Below, piece by piece: positions 7,134 through 15,158 of a stretch of DNA of 33,935 nt; positions within the stretch are counted from its first letter, which is position 1, and every line of letters begins with the position of its first letter. The position numbers and the translations under genes are program-made. The stretch is taken from assembly GCF_006539725.1 (NCBI RefSeq), contig NZ_BJNO01000035.1, positions 1 to 33,935 of the forward strand, in the 5' to 3' direction. A model generated the notes under the pieces. It did not search any database, was not told where the DNA came from, and was given only the letters and a program-made list of their open reading frames with translations. The DNA is from Klebsiella terrigena. GTDB lineage: Bacteria; Pseudomonadota; Gammaproteobacteria; Enterobacterales; Enterobacteriaceae.

Positions 7134-7190
7134 GTTACCCGCCACAAAATCTGAGCTTTCGGGAACAAAATGGCGAAAAAGCAGAGAAAA
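7134..7190. repeat. 57-bp exact direct repeat, right copy (melR side)
   Basis: Identical to 6028-6084. It carries one copy of the presumed MelR half (7149-7165) but not the inverted partner that stands beside the left copy. It lies 79 bp upstream of the melR start, so it belongs to the region expected to control melR. Confidence 0.97.
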
Positions 7191-7269
7191 CGGGCGATTG
7201 GATCCGCTAAGATAGGCGCATATCGGTGCAAAAAACAGCAGCTATGACGATTCAGGAATCCAAAGCCCT

Positions 7270-8208
7270 ATGGGAAAAAACCTTACGCCGCAGCCTCCCG
7301 ACCCGCATATGAGCAGCAGCGACGAGAAAAATACCCGCAGTCCGCTGGCGCTCTATTCGGAGTACCAGCGCATGGATATCGAGCTGCGCACCCCGCACGC
7401 CATGACCACCAGCCACTGGCACGGTCAGGTAGAGGTTAACGTCCCCTTCGACGGCGACGTGGAGTATCTGATTAACAACGAGGTGGTGAGCATCAGGCAG
7501 GGCTATATCAGCCTGTTCTGGGCCTGTACGCCGCATCAGCTCACCCGTCCCGGCAGCTGCCGGCAGATGGCCATCTTTAACCTGCCGATGCATCTGTTTT
7601 TGTCCTGGCCGCTGGACCGGGAGCTTATCAACAACGTCACCCACGGCATGGTCATTAAATCTCTCGCGGCGCAGCAGCTTAGCGTCTTTGAAGTCCAGCG
7701 CTGGCAGCAGGAGCTCGCCAGCGACAACGAGCAGATCCGCCAGCTGGCTATCGAAGAGATCGCCCTGATGCTCAAGCGCTTTAGCCTCTCAGGCTGGCAG
7801 CCGATTCTGGTCAACAAAACCTCGCGCACGCACAAGCACAGCGTCTCGCGGCACGCGCAGTTTTACGTCAGCCAGATGCTCGAATTTATCGCCGCGCACT
7901 ACGATCGGGCGCTGACCGTCGATGCGGTTGCCGAACACGTTAAGCTCAACCCCAACTACGCGATGGGCATTTTTCAACGGGTGATGCAGCAGACCATGAA
8001 GCAGTACATCACCGCCATGCGCATTAACCACGTCCGCGCCCTGCTCAGCGATACCGATAAAACTATCCTGGATATCGCCCTGACCGCCGGCTTTCGTTCC
8101 AGCAGCCGCTTCTACAGCACCTTTAGCAAGTACGTCGGCATGCCGCCGCAGCAGTACCGCCGGCTCAGCCAGCAGCGCCGACAGAACCTGCCGCCGAATG
8201 AGGCCTAA
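7270..8208 (+). CDS. melR: Melibiose regulator MelR, AraC family
   Basis: A 312-residue melibiose-responsive transcription activator. The N-terminal cupin-like sensor includes TSHWHGQVEVNVPFDGDVEY and ISLFWACTPHQL. The C-terminal AraC DNA-binding domain (about 205-300) has two helix-turn-helices, with FQRVMQQTMKQYI and LDIALTAGFRSSSRFYSTF. The ATG at 7270 has AGGA 12 bases upstream; the next in-frame ATG (7309) lacks a ribosome binding site. The core from SSSDEK onward closely matches E. coli MelR (302 residues), with a longer, different N-terminal leader. It is divergent from melA, but the two promoters are now held apart by the 1.1-kb insertion. Confidence 0.97.
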   Translation: MGKNLTPQPPDPHMSSSDEKNTRSPLALYSEYQRMDIELRTPHAMTTSHWHGQVEVNVPFDGDVEYLINNEVVSIRQGYISLFWACTPHQLTRPGSCRQMAIFNLPMHLFLSWPLDRELINNVTHGMVIKSLAAQQLSVFEVQRWQQELASDNEQIRQLAIEEIALMLKRFSLSGWQPILVNKTSRTHKHSVSRHAQFYVSQMLEFIAAHYDRALTVDAVAEHVKLNPNYAMGIFQRVMQQTMKQYITAMRINHVRALLSDTDKTILDIALTAGFRSSSRFYSTFSKYVGMPPQQYRRLSQQRRQNLPPNEA

Positions 8209-8216
8209 ACGGCCAT

Positions 8217-8254
8217 AAAAAATGCCGCCGGGGGAGGCCCGCGGCGGCATTTTT
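8217..8254. terminator. Bidirectional terminator between melR and proP
   Basis: ATGCCGCCG (8222-8230) pairs with CGGCGGCAT (8242-8250), preceded by A5 and followed by T4-5. The symmetry serves both convergent genes. Confidence 0.9.
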
Positions 8255-8273
8255 CACATTCCAGGCAAATTAA

Positions 8274-9776
8274 TCAGTCGTTAATTCGCGGGTGCTGATC
8301 CACCAGACGGGAACGTTTTTCCTGCAAATCGGCAATTTCCTGATCGAGATCTTCGATTTTGTTTTCGATGTTGTCGTAGTGCTCGCCGAGGATCTCTTTC
8401 GCTTCCTGAATATCCGAAGCCGCAGGCGTCGCCCCTTTCAGCGGACGGTTCGCCGTCTCCTTCATCGTCAGGCCGGTCATCAGACCAATCACCGCAATCA
8501 CCATCAGATAGTAGGCCGGCATCATCAGGTTCTGCGTGGTTTCCACCAGCCAGGCCGCCAGAGTTGGCGTCAGACCGGCAACCAGCACCGAAATGTTAAA
8601 GGCGCTGGCCAGCGCGCTGAAGCGGATATGGGTCGGGAACATCGCGGGCAGCGAAGAAGCCATCACCCCGATAAAGCAGTTAAGCACCACCGCCAGCAGC
8701 AGCAGACCGCCGAAAATCAGGCCAATAACGTTGCTGTTAATCATGATAAAGGCCGGAATCGACAGCGCGAACAGCGCCACGCTACCAATCAGGATAAACG
8801 GACGACGGCCGAAGCGGTCGCTGAGCATCCCGATAACCGGCTGCACAAACAGCATCCCGACCATAATCGCGATGATAATCAGCACCCCGTGATCTTCCGA
8901 GTAGTGCAGGTTATGCGACAGGTAGCTCGGCATATAGGTCAGCAGCATGTAGTAGGTCACGTTGGTGGAAATCACCAGACCGATACAGGTCAGCAGGCTA
9001 CGCCAGTGTTTGGTTGCAATCTCTTTGAACGAGACCTTCGGACCGTCCTGCAGCCCTTCGCGGTCGCCCTGCTCCAGGGTTTCAACGTGCTGCTGGAACG
9101 CCGGAGTCTCTTCCAGAGCGTGACGCAGATAAAGACCAATAAGCCCTAACGGCAGCGCGAGGAAGAACGGCAGGCGCCAGCCCCAGCTGAGGAAGTTCTC
9201 CTCGCCGACAACGCTTGAAATCAGCACGACCACGCCCGCGCCGAGGACAAACCCGGCAATGGAACCGAAGTCCAGCCAGCTGCCCATAAAGCCGCGCTTA
9301 CGGTCAGGCGAGTATTCGGCGACGAAGATTGAGGCGCCGGTGTACTCTCCGCCCACCGAGAAGCCCTGCGCCATCTTACACAGCAGCAGCAGAATCGGGG
9401 CCCAGATACCAATCGACGCGTACGACGGAATAAGACCAATACAGAAAGTACTTATCGACATGATAACGATGGTTATCGCCAGAATCTTTTGTCGACCGTA
9501 CTTATCGCCGAGCATGCCAAAGAACAGGCCGCCTAGCGGACGAATCAGGAACGGAACGGAGAATGTCCCTAGCGCGGCAATCATCTGCACGCTGGGATCG
9601 GCACCGGGGAAGAAGACTTTACCTAAGGCGTACGCCACGAAGCCATACACGCCGAAATCGAACCACTCCATCGCATTACCCAGCGACGCTGCGGTGATCG
9701 CTTTTTTCAGCTTGCCATCGTCAATGATGGTCACATCCCGCAGAGTGATTGGCTTTACTTTTTTCCTTTTAAGCAT
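8274..9776 (-). CDS. proP: Proline/glycine betaine proton symporter ProP
   Basis: A 500-residue inner-membrane MFS osmosensor and transporter that imports proline, betaine and ectoine with protons when osmolality rises. Twelve hydrophobic segments are evident, with MFS loops GDKYGRQK after the second and SDRFGRRP in the second half. The extended C-terminus (EHYDNIENKIEDLDQEIADL onward) is the antiparallel coiled coil that tunes osmotic response in the E. coli-type protein, and the length is identical to that protein. AGAGGA precedes the ATG. A sigma-S-type -10 lies about 100 bp upstream. It converges with melR across a bidirectional terminator. Confidence 0.98.
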   Translation of the reverse strand: MLKRKKVKPITLRDVTIIDDGKLKKAITAASLGNAMEWFDFGVYGFVAYALGKVFFPGADPSVQMIAALGTFSVPFLIRPLGGLFFGMLGDKYGRQKILAITIVIMSISTFCIGLIPSYASIGIWAPILLLLCKMAQGFSVGGEYTGASIFVAEYSPDRKRGFMGSWLDFGSIAGFVLGAGVVVLISSVVGEENFLSWGWRLPFFLALPLGLIGLYLRHALEETPAFQQHVETLEQGDREGLQDGPKVSFKEIATKHWRSLLTCIGLVISTNVTYYMLLTYMPSYLSHNLHYSEDHGVLIIIAIMVGMLFVQPVIGMLSDRFGRRPFILIGSVALFALSIPAFIMINSNVIGLIFGGLLLLAVVLNCFIGVMASSLPAMFPTHIRFSALASAFNISVLVAGLTPTLAAWLVETTQNLMMPAYYLMVIAVIGLMTGLTMKETANRPLKGATPAASDIQEAKEILGEHYDNIENKIEDLDQEIADLQEKRSRLVDQHPRIND

Positions 9777-9877
9777 AATTTTCCTCTAAAGCTTCGCCGT
9801 GAGCGCACAGATCTCCGCCAAACGGCAATACCGTTTGCGTCGTGCGTTGGGAGCGGCCAATTGCTGTGCTCCTCTTT

Positions 9878-9888
9878 TCAAGCGTAGC
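9878..9888 (-). promoter_or_regulatory. Sigma-S-type extended -10 of proP (P2-like)
   Basis: On the minus strand GCTACGCTTGA matches 10 of 11 positions of KCTAYRCTTAA, about 100 bases before the proP start. E. coli proP has an RpoS-dependent P2 promoter, with Fis and CRP input, at a similar distance. I could not place Fis or CRP sites with confidence in the rest of this 542-bp intergenic region. Confidence 0.6.
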
Positions 9889-10214
9889 AGGTTTGCCTGC
9901 ACTGTCTGCTGACAGTCCGTACAACCGAACCTGTTGACGCCTGCTCTGGCGTAAATGAAACAATAAATAGAGCTACGAATAGACCTGATGAATTTACGAA
10001 CTCGCCTTTTTACCCTAACAGCGTTTAAATTTGGGATCAACTTCACGAAAAATTGTTCGCCATATTACAGAGCCAGGCGGCATTAATAAGTTCAATGAAT
10101 ATGCACAGGCAGTGATTTATTTTTGGATATCCCGCCTCCGGCAGCACATCGAATATTGCTGATTTTTGATCGATAAAGAGAATATTCCCGCAGCGGTACT
10201 ATCGGAAAAAGTGG

Positions 10215-10243
10215 CCGACAAATGGCCGTCACTGCGCTATAAT
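10215..10243 (+). promoter_or_regulatory. Sigma-70 promoter of phnA
   Basis: CCGACA (10215-10220) and a perfect TATAAT (10238-10243) are spaced by 17 bp, 75 bases upstream of the phnA start. Confidence 0.65.
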
Positions 10244-10318
10244 AGCAATCACTTTCGGCTATCAGCCGCCTTTTAATGGGCCAACGGCCTGTTTTATACA
10301 GTAATCATGAGGAACGCC

Positions 10319-10654
10319 ATGCAACTCCCACAGTGTCCTAAATGCCATTCTGAGTACACCTATGAAGACAACGGCATGTTTATCTGCCCGGAATGCGCCC
10401 ATGAATGGAACAATGCCGAGCCGGCGGAAGATAATGATGCGCTGACGGTGAAAGATGCCAACGGCAATTTACTCGTCGATGGCGACAGCGTCACCGTGAT
10501 TAAAGATCTGAAGGTTAAAGGTAGCTCTTCGATGCTGAAAATCGGCACTAAAGTGAAGAATATCCGCCTGGTAGAAGGCGATCATAACATCGACTGCAAA
10601 ATTGACGGTTTTGGTCAGATGAAGCTCAAATCCGAGTTCGTCAAAAAGAACTAA
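10319..10654 (+). CDS. phnA: PhnA (YjdM), zinc-ribbon protein
   Basis: A 111-residue cytoplasmic protein. The N-terminal zinc ribbon has [14 protein letters not shown] and CPECAHEW (CxxC twice), followed by a small beta-barrel domain ([40 protein letters not shown]). The start at 10319 has AGGA eight bases upstream and gives the family length; the ATG at 10307 adds four residues and is less likely. Despite the name, it is not required for phosphonate use in E. coli; the link to phosphonoacetate hydrolase is historical and the real role is unclear. It has its own promoter and is followed by a hairpin. Confidence 0.95.
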   Translation: MQLPQCPKCHSEYTYEDNGMFICPECAHEWNNAEPAEDNDALTVKDANGNLLVDGDSVTVIKDLKVKGSSSMLKIGTKVKNIRLVEGDHNIDCKIDGFGQMKLKSEFVKKN

Positions 10655-10681
10655 CGCTATTTCCTTTTCGCTGAATCGTTA

Positions 10682-10712
10682 TTTTCCCGGCCACAGCCGC
10701 CGGCCGGGAAAA
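10682..10712. terminator. Hairpin after phnA
   Basis: TTTTCCCGGCC (10682-10692) pairs with GGCCGGGAAAA (10702-10712), an 11-bp stem with a 9-base loop, 27 bases after the phnA stop. No T-run follows, so it may act partly as an mRNA 3' end. Confidence 0.6.
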
Positions 10713-10897
10713 TGAACGAATATATCTCCGCGCTATCGTCCCGCCTATTTCCCGCCTCCTCGGCGATGACTGCCGAGCGCATCGCGCCTGGCGCAGGCCA
10801 GATATTGTCCTCATCCACCTCCTGACGCCGCCGCCTGGCTTAAATCGCCAACCACCCTCTACGCTTAATGGGTCAATCGTTATCTGAGGTCATGATT

Positions 10898-11332
10898 ATG
10901 TCTTTAAGCCCCTATATCGCCTTCAGCGGCAACTGCGCTGCGGCCATCGCGTTCTACCAGCAGGCGCTGGGCGCAGAGCTTGTCCAGCAGATCACCTACG
11001 GCGAGATGCCGCAGAATATGCAGGATGCCGAGGACGGCTGCCCCTCCGGTCAGCATCTCGCCGCCGACTGTATTGCCCACGCCAGCATGCGCGTGGCGGG
11101 CAGCGAGCTGATGCTGGGCGACAGCCCCACCAGCGACAGCGAACGCTATGCCGGCTTCACGCTGGTGCTGGATACACAGGACCTGGATGAAGGTAAACGC
11201 TGGTTTGACAGCCTCGCCGCAGAAGGACGTATCGAAATGGCCTGGCAGGAAACCTTCTGGGCCCACGGTTTTGGCAAAGTTTTCGATCGCTTCGGCATCC
11301 CGTGGATGGTGAACGTCGTCAAGCAGCCTTAA
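10898..11332 (+). CDS. phnB: PhnB (YjdN), VOC/glyoxalase-fold protein
   Basis: A 144-residue vicinal-oxygen-chelate fold protein of the PhnB/DUF1338-like group with two beta-alpha-beta-beta-beta modules. PYIAFSGNCAAAIAFYQQAL opens the first module; WQETFWAHGFGKVFDRFG and IPWMVNVV close the second. GAGG at 10886-10889 is eight bases from the ATG at 10898, which gives the family N-terminus; upstream in-frame starts at 10868 and 10892 are less well placed. The biochemical role is unknown. Like phnA it is kept next to the C-P lyase genes but is dispensable for phosphonate growth in E. coli. A strong hairpin follows. Confidence 0.93.
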   Translation: MSLSPYIAFSGNCAAAIAFYQQALGAELVQQITYGEMPQNMQDAEDGCPSGQHLAADCIAHASMRVAGSELMLGDSPTSDSERYAGFTLVLDTQDLDEGKRWFDSLAAEGRIEMAWQETFWAHGFGKVFDRFGIPWMVNVVKQP

Positions 11333-11343
11333 TGCCTCTCCCT

Positions 11344-11365
11344 CAGGGCGGGCTCCCCCGCCCTG
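11344..11365 (+). terminator. Hairpin after phnB
   Basis: CAGGGCGGG pairs with CCCGCCCTG around CTCC (9-bp stem, 4-base loop), 12 bases after the stop. The T-tract is poor (TCATCACCTTTG). Confidence 0.6.
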
Positions 11366-11424
11366 TCATCACCTTTGCGCTAACTCTTCATCCTGCGGTC
11401 ATTATGTTTTAACCGAAATGTAAC
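11363..11424 (+). promoter_or_regulatory. Phased PhoB-like half-sites upstream of phnF
   Basis: At exact 11-bp steps stand CTGTCAT (11363, 7 of 7 to the half-site consensus), a poor unit at 11374, TCTTCAT (11385, 4 of 7), CGGTCAT (11396, 6 of 7), a poor unit at 11407 and ATGTAAC (11418, 4 of 7). PhoB boxes are 7-bp repeats spaced by 4 bp, so the phasing is right. The operon therefore probably starts at phnF here. The first unit partly overlaps the preceding hairpin. Confidence 0.5.
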
Positions 11425-11493
11425 AAAAACAGGTCAGGATCGGGCCACTCTCAGAGGGAAATCCCTTCTTCTGCTTAGTGAGGCTCGACTGAC

Positions 11494-12219
11494 ATGTACT
11501 TATCCAGACATCCGACCAGTTATCCTACCCGGTATCAGGAAATTGCCGCCAGGCTAGAGCAAGAGCTTCGTCACCACTACCGCTGCGGCGACTATTTGCC
11601 CGCGGAGCAGCAGCTGGCCACCCGTTTTGAGGTCAACCGCCATACTCTGCGCCGGGCGATAGACCAGCTGGTTGAACGCGGCTGGGTTCAGCGCCGTCAG
11701 GGCGTCGGCGTGCTGGTGCTGATGCGGCCGATCGACTATCCGCTGAACGCCCAGGCGCGCTTCAGCCAGAACCTACTCGAGCAGGGAAGCCATCCGACCA
11801 GCGAAAAGCTGCTGTCGGTGCTGCGCCCTGCCAGCAGCCACGTCGCCGAGGCCTTCGCGATCAACGAAGGCGATAACGTCATCCATCTGCGCACCCTGCG
11901 CCGGGTGAACGGCGTCGCGCTGTGCCTGATCGACCACTACTTCACCGACCTGCGCTTCTGGCCCGCGCTGCAAACCTTCAGCCAGGGTTCACTGCACGAT
12001 TTTCTGCGCCAGCAGCTGGACGTCGAGCTTACCCGCGCGCGCACCAAAATCAGCGCCCGCCGCGCGCAGGCCAAAGAGAGCAACATTCTGGGGATCCCCA
12101 ACATGGCGCCGCTGCTGTGCGTAAGAACCCTGAACCACCGTCCCGGCGAGCAGAACGCGACGGAGTACTCCGTCAGCCTCACCCGGGCGGACATGATCGA
12201 ATTCACCATGGAGCACTGA
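11494..12219 (+). CDS. phnF: PhnF, GntR/HutC-family regulator of the phn operon
   Basis: A 241-residue repressor with an N-terminal winged helix (PAEQQLATRFEVNRHTLRRA, about residues 40-59) and a C-terminal UTRA effector domain (about 90-235, ending SLTRADMIEFTMEH). It is thought to tune the C-P lyase operon. In E. coli it lies inside phnCDEFGHIJKLMNOP. Here it is the first gene: the preceding 161 bp contain no phnC, phnD or phnE remnant but do contain PhoB-like half-sites. Its stop codon is immediately followed by the ATG of phnG. Confidence 0.96.
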   Translation: MYLSRHPTSYPTRYQEIAARLEQELRHHYRCGDYLPAEQQLATRFEVNRHTLRRAIDQLVERGWVQRRQGVGVLVLMRPIDYPLNAQARFSQNLLEQGSHPTSEKLLSVLRPASSHVAEAFAINEGDNVIHLRTLRRVNGVALCLIDHYFTDLRFWPALQTFSQGSLHDFLRQQLDVELTRARTKISARRAQAKESNILGIPNMAPLLCVRTLNHRPGEQNATEYSVSLTRADMIEFTMEH

Positions 12220-12672
12220 ATGCACTTTGATACCGCAACCCGCCAGCGCTGGATGTCCGTGCTGGCCCACAGTGAACCGCAGGAGCTTCTGGCGCGGATG
12301 CAGACCCTGCAGCTGACGCCGCAGTACGAATCCATTCGCGCTCCGGAGACCGGCCTCGTGCAGCTCCAGGCGCGCATGGGGGGCATCGGCGATCGTTTCT
12401 TCGCCGGTGACGCCACCCTGACCCGGGCGGCGATCCGCCTCGCCGACGGTACGCTCGGCTACAGCTGGATACTGGGGCGCGATCGCCCCCATGCCGAACG
12501 CTGCGCGGCCATCGACGCCTTGATGCAGTCGCCACACCACTTTCATTCCTTAATGGAAACCCTGATTACCCCGCTGGAACAACAACGAAGCGCGCGCATT
12601 GAAGCCCGACGCGCCGAGGTCAACGCCAGCCGGGTCGATTTCTTCACTCTGGTTCGCGGAGATAACGCATGA
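12220..12672 (+). CDS. phnG: PhnG, C-P lyase core subunit
   Basis: A 150-residue cytoplasmic subunit of the PhnGHIJ core complex, exactly the E. coli length. Together with PhnI, PhnH and PhnL it attaches the phosphonate to C1 of the ribose of ATP, displacing adenine. The family pattern is visible in [22 protein letters not shown] and [10 protein letters not shown]. It starts directly after the phnF stop (TGA-ATG) and overlaps phnH by four bases (ATGA), so stoichiometric translation is likely. Confidence 0.97.
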   Translation: MHFDTATRQRWMSVLAHSEPQELLARMQTLQLTPQYESIRAPETGLVQLQARMGGIGDRFFAGDATLTRAAIRLADGTLGYSWILGRDRPHAERCAAIDALMQSPHHFHSLMETLITPLEQQRSARIEARRAEVNASRVDFFTLVRGDNA

Positions 12673-13253
12673 CCTTACAAACCGCCTTTACCCTACCGGC
12701 GCAGGATGCCCAACACAGTTTTCGTCGCCTGCTGAAAGCCATGAGCGAGCCGGGCGTTATCGTCTCCCTGCAGCAGCTTCAGCACGGCTGGCAGCCGCTG
12801 AACGTCGCCTCGACCAGCCTCCTGCTGACGCTTGCCGATCGCGACACGCCGGTCTGGTTTACCGCTGCGCTGCATAACGATCTTGTCGGCCAGAACCTGC
12901 GTTTTCATACCGGCGCGCCGCTGGTTGAGCAGCCGCAGCAGGCGGTTTTTGCCGTCACCAACGAGCGCATCAGCGCCGAACAGCTGAACGAGCTCTCCGC
13001 CGGCACCGTTGTCGCCCCGGAAACCGGCGTAACGCTGATCGTCCAGCTCCCGAGCCTCAGCGGCGGGCGCATGCTGCGTCTGACCGGCGCCGGCATTGCC
13101 GAAGAGCGGATGATCGCCCCGCAGCTGCCGGACTGCATCATTGATGAACTGACCGAGCGCCCGCACCCGTTCCCCTTAGGCATTGACCTGATCCTGACCT
13201 GTGGAGAACGTCTGCTGGCCATCCCGCGCACCACCCACGTGGAGGTTTGCTAA
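12669..13253 (+). CDS. phnH: PhnH, C-P lyase core subunit
   Basis: A 194-residue subunit of the C-P lyase core, matching E. coli in length. It has a PLP-transferase-like fold without cofactor and packs against PhnJ in the known complex. Recognisable segments are [16 protein letters not shown] near the N-terminus and [25 protein letters not shown] at the C-terminus. It overlaps phnG by four bases and shares one base with phnI (TAATG). Confidence 0.96.
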   Translation: MTLQTAFTLPAQDAQHSFRRLLKAMSEPGVIVSLQQLQHGWQPLNVASTSLLLTLADRDTPVWFTAALHNDLVGQNLRFHTGAPLVEQPQQAVFAVTNERISAEQLNELSAGTVVAPETGVTLIVQLPSLSGGRMLRLTGAGIAEERMIAPQLPDCIIDELTERPHPFPLGIDLILTCGERLLAIPRTTHVEVC

Positions 13254-14317
13254 TGTACGTTGCCGTCAAAGGCGGTGAGAAGGCGATAGTCGCCGCTCAC
13301 GCCCTTCAGGAACACAAACGACGAGGCGATGGACGGCTTCCAGAAATTAGCGTTGAACAGATTACCCAGCAGCTGAACCTGGCGGTTGACCGGGTGATGA
13401 CCGAAGGCGGCATCGCTGACCGCGAGCTGGCGGCGCTGGCGCTCAAGCAGGCCAGCGGCGACAGCGTCGAGGCCATTTTTTTACTCCGCGCCTACCGCAC
13501 CACCCTGCAGCGGCTGGCGGTCAGCGAGCCGGTAAATACCGCTAACATGCGCCTGGAGCGGCGAATTTCGGCGGTCTATAAGGATATTCCCGGCGGCCAG
13601 ATGCTCGGCCCGACCTACGATTACACCCACCGCCTGCTCGATTTTACCCTGCTGGCCAACGGTGAGGCGCCGGCGCTGAAAACCGCCGAGCAGCCGCCGG
13701 AAGCCACGCCGCACGTCTTTAACCTGCTGGTCCAGCAGGGGCTGGCGAAAGCAGAGCAGCAGACCCTCGCCGAGCCTGACGATATCACCCGCAGCCCGCC
13801 GGTTTACCCCTGCTCGCGCTCATCGCGCCTGCAGCAGCTGGTGCGCGGCGACGAAGGCTATCTGCTGGCGCTGGCCTACTCAACCCAGCGCGGCTACGGC
13901 CGCAACCACCCGTTTGCCGGTGAAATACGCAGCGGCTACGTGGCGGTAGAGATCGTTCCGGAGGAGCTGGGGTTTGCGGTCAATATTGGCGAGCTGCTGA
14001 TGACCGAATGCGAAATGGTCAACGGCTTCGTTGCCCCGCAAGACGAGCCCCCGCACTTCACCCGCGGCTACGGCCTGACGTTCGGCATGAGCGAGCGCAA
14101 AGCGATGGCGATGGCGCTGGTTGACCGCGCGCTCCAGGCGCCGGACTACGGCGAGGAGGCGGCCGGCCCGGCGCAGGACGAAGAGTTTGTGCTGGCCCAT
14201 GCCGATAACGTCGAGGCCGCGGGCTTCGTGTCGCACCTTAAGCTGCCCCACTATGTCGATTTCCAGGCCGAACTGGCGCTGCTGAAACGCCTGCAACGGG
14301 AGAACGAACGTGGCTAA
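13253..14317 (+). CDS. phnI: PhnI, C-P lyase core nucleosidase subunit
   Basis: A 354-residue subunit with purine nucleosidase activity that, with PhnG, PhnH and PhnL, exchanges adenine of ATP for alkylphosphonate. [12 protein letters not shown] opens the chain; PVYPCSRSSRLQQL, YSTQRGYGRNHPFAGE and FVLAHADNVEAAGFVSHLKLPHY are conserved segments with histidine and cysteine residues. The start at 13253 overlaps the phnH stop and gives the family N-terminus. The gene overlaps phnJ by eight bases. Confidence 0.97.
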   Translation: MYVAVKGGEKAIVAAHALQEHKRRGDGRLPEISVEQITQQLNLAVDRVMTEGGIADRELAALALKQASGDSVEAIFLLRAYRTTLQRLAVSEPVNTANMRLERRISAVYKDIPGGQMLGPTYDYTHRLLDFTLLANGEAPALKTAEQPPEATPHVFNLLVQQGLAKAEQQTLAEPDDITRSPPVYPCSRSSRLQQLVRGDEGYLLALAYSTQRGYGRNHPFAGEIRSGYVAVEIVPEELGFAVNIGELLMTECEMVNGFVAPQDEPPHFTRGYGLTFGMSERKAMAMALVDRALQAPDYGEEAAGPAQDEEFVLAHADNVEAAGFVSHLKLPHYVDFQAELALLKRLQRENERG

Positions 14318-15158
14318 TACCCTCTCCGGCTATAACTTCGCCTATCTTGATGAGCAAACCAAGCGCATGATCCGCCGCGCCATTCTGAAAGCCGTCGCCA
14401 TCCCCGGCTATCAGGTGCCGTTCGGCGGCCGCGAAATGCCGATGCCCTACGGCTGGGGGACCGGCGGTATCCAGCTGACCGCCAGCGTGATTGGCGAGAA
14501 CGACGTGCTGAAGGTGATTGACCAGGGCGCCGACGACACCACCAACGCGGTATCGATTCGCCAGTTCTTCACCCGCGTGACCGGCGTCGCCACCACCGAG
14601 CGCACCGAAGACGCGACGCTGATCCAGACCCGCCACCGGATCCCTGAAACGCCGCTGACGGAAGATCAGATCCTGATATTCCAGGTGCCGATCCCGGAAC
14701 CGCTGCGCTTTATCGAGCCGCGCGAAACCGAAACCCGCACCATGCACGCGCTGGAAGAGTACGGCGTGATGCAGGTCAAGCTGTACGAAGACATTGCCCG
14801 CTTCGGCCACATTGCGACCACCTACGCCTACCCGGTGAAGGTCAACGGCCGCTACGTGATGGACCCGTCGCCAATCCCGAAATTCGATAACCCGAAAATG
14901 CACATGATGCCGGCGCTGCAGCTGTTCGGCGCCGGGCGCGAAAAGCGCATCTACGCGGTCCCGCCCTATACGCCGGTGGAAAGCCTCGATTTTGACGATC
15001 ATCCGTTCACCGTCCAGGAGTGGGATGAGCCCTGCGCCATCTGCGGCTCGCGCCACAGCTATCTTGATGAAGTGGTGCTGGATGACAGCGGCAAGCGCAT
15101 GTTTGTCTGCTCCGATACCGACTACTGCCGCCAACAGAGCGAGGCGCAACAAAAATGA
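14310..15158 (+). CDS. phnJ: PhnJ, radical-SAM C-P lyase
   Basis: The 282-residue catalytic subunit that breaks the carbon-phosphorus bond of ribosyl alkylphosphonate, giving an alkane and the 1,2-cyclic phosphate. It is not a CxxxCxxC radical-SAM protein. The expected C-X2-C-X21-C-X5-C set is present at Cys242, 245, 267 and 273, and Gly33 in AIPGYQVPFGG corresponds to the glycyl-radical residue described for E. coli. All key residues are intact, so the enzyme should be active. The start is GTG at 14310, inside the end of phnI, preceded by GGGAG. It overlaps phnK by four bases. Confidence 0.98.
   Translation: MANTLSGYNFAYLDEQTKRMIRRAILKAVAIPGYQVPFGGREMPMPYGWGTGGIQLTASVIGENDVLKVIDQGADDTTNAVSIRQFFTRVTGVATTERTEDATLIQTRHRIPETPLTEDQILIFQVPIPEPLRFIEPRETETRTMHALEEYGVMQVKLYEDIARFGHIATTYAYPVKVNGRYVMDPSPIPKFDNPKMHMMPALQLFGAGREKRIYAVPPYTPVESLDFDDHPFTVQEWDEPCAICGSRHSYLDEVVLDDSGKRMFVCSDTDYCRQQSEAQQK

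Noticed and set aside
9777-10318. Extra genes in the proP-phnA gap
   Set aside because: Short frames overlap the proP leader and have no ribosome sites or family resemblance; the region is better explained by promoters for the two flanking genes.
14238-15152. 304-codon open frame on the minus strand over phnJ
   Set aside because: It is antisense to an intact phnJ with all catalytic residues; no supporting signals.
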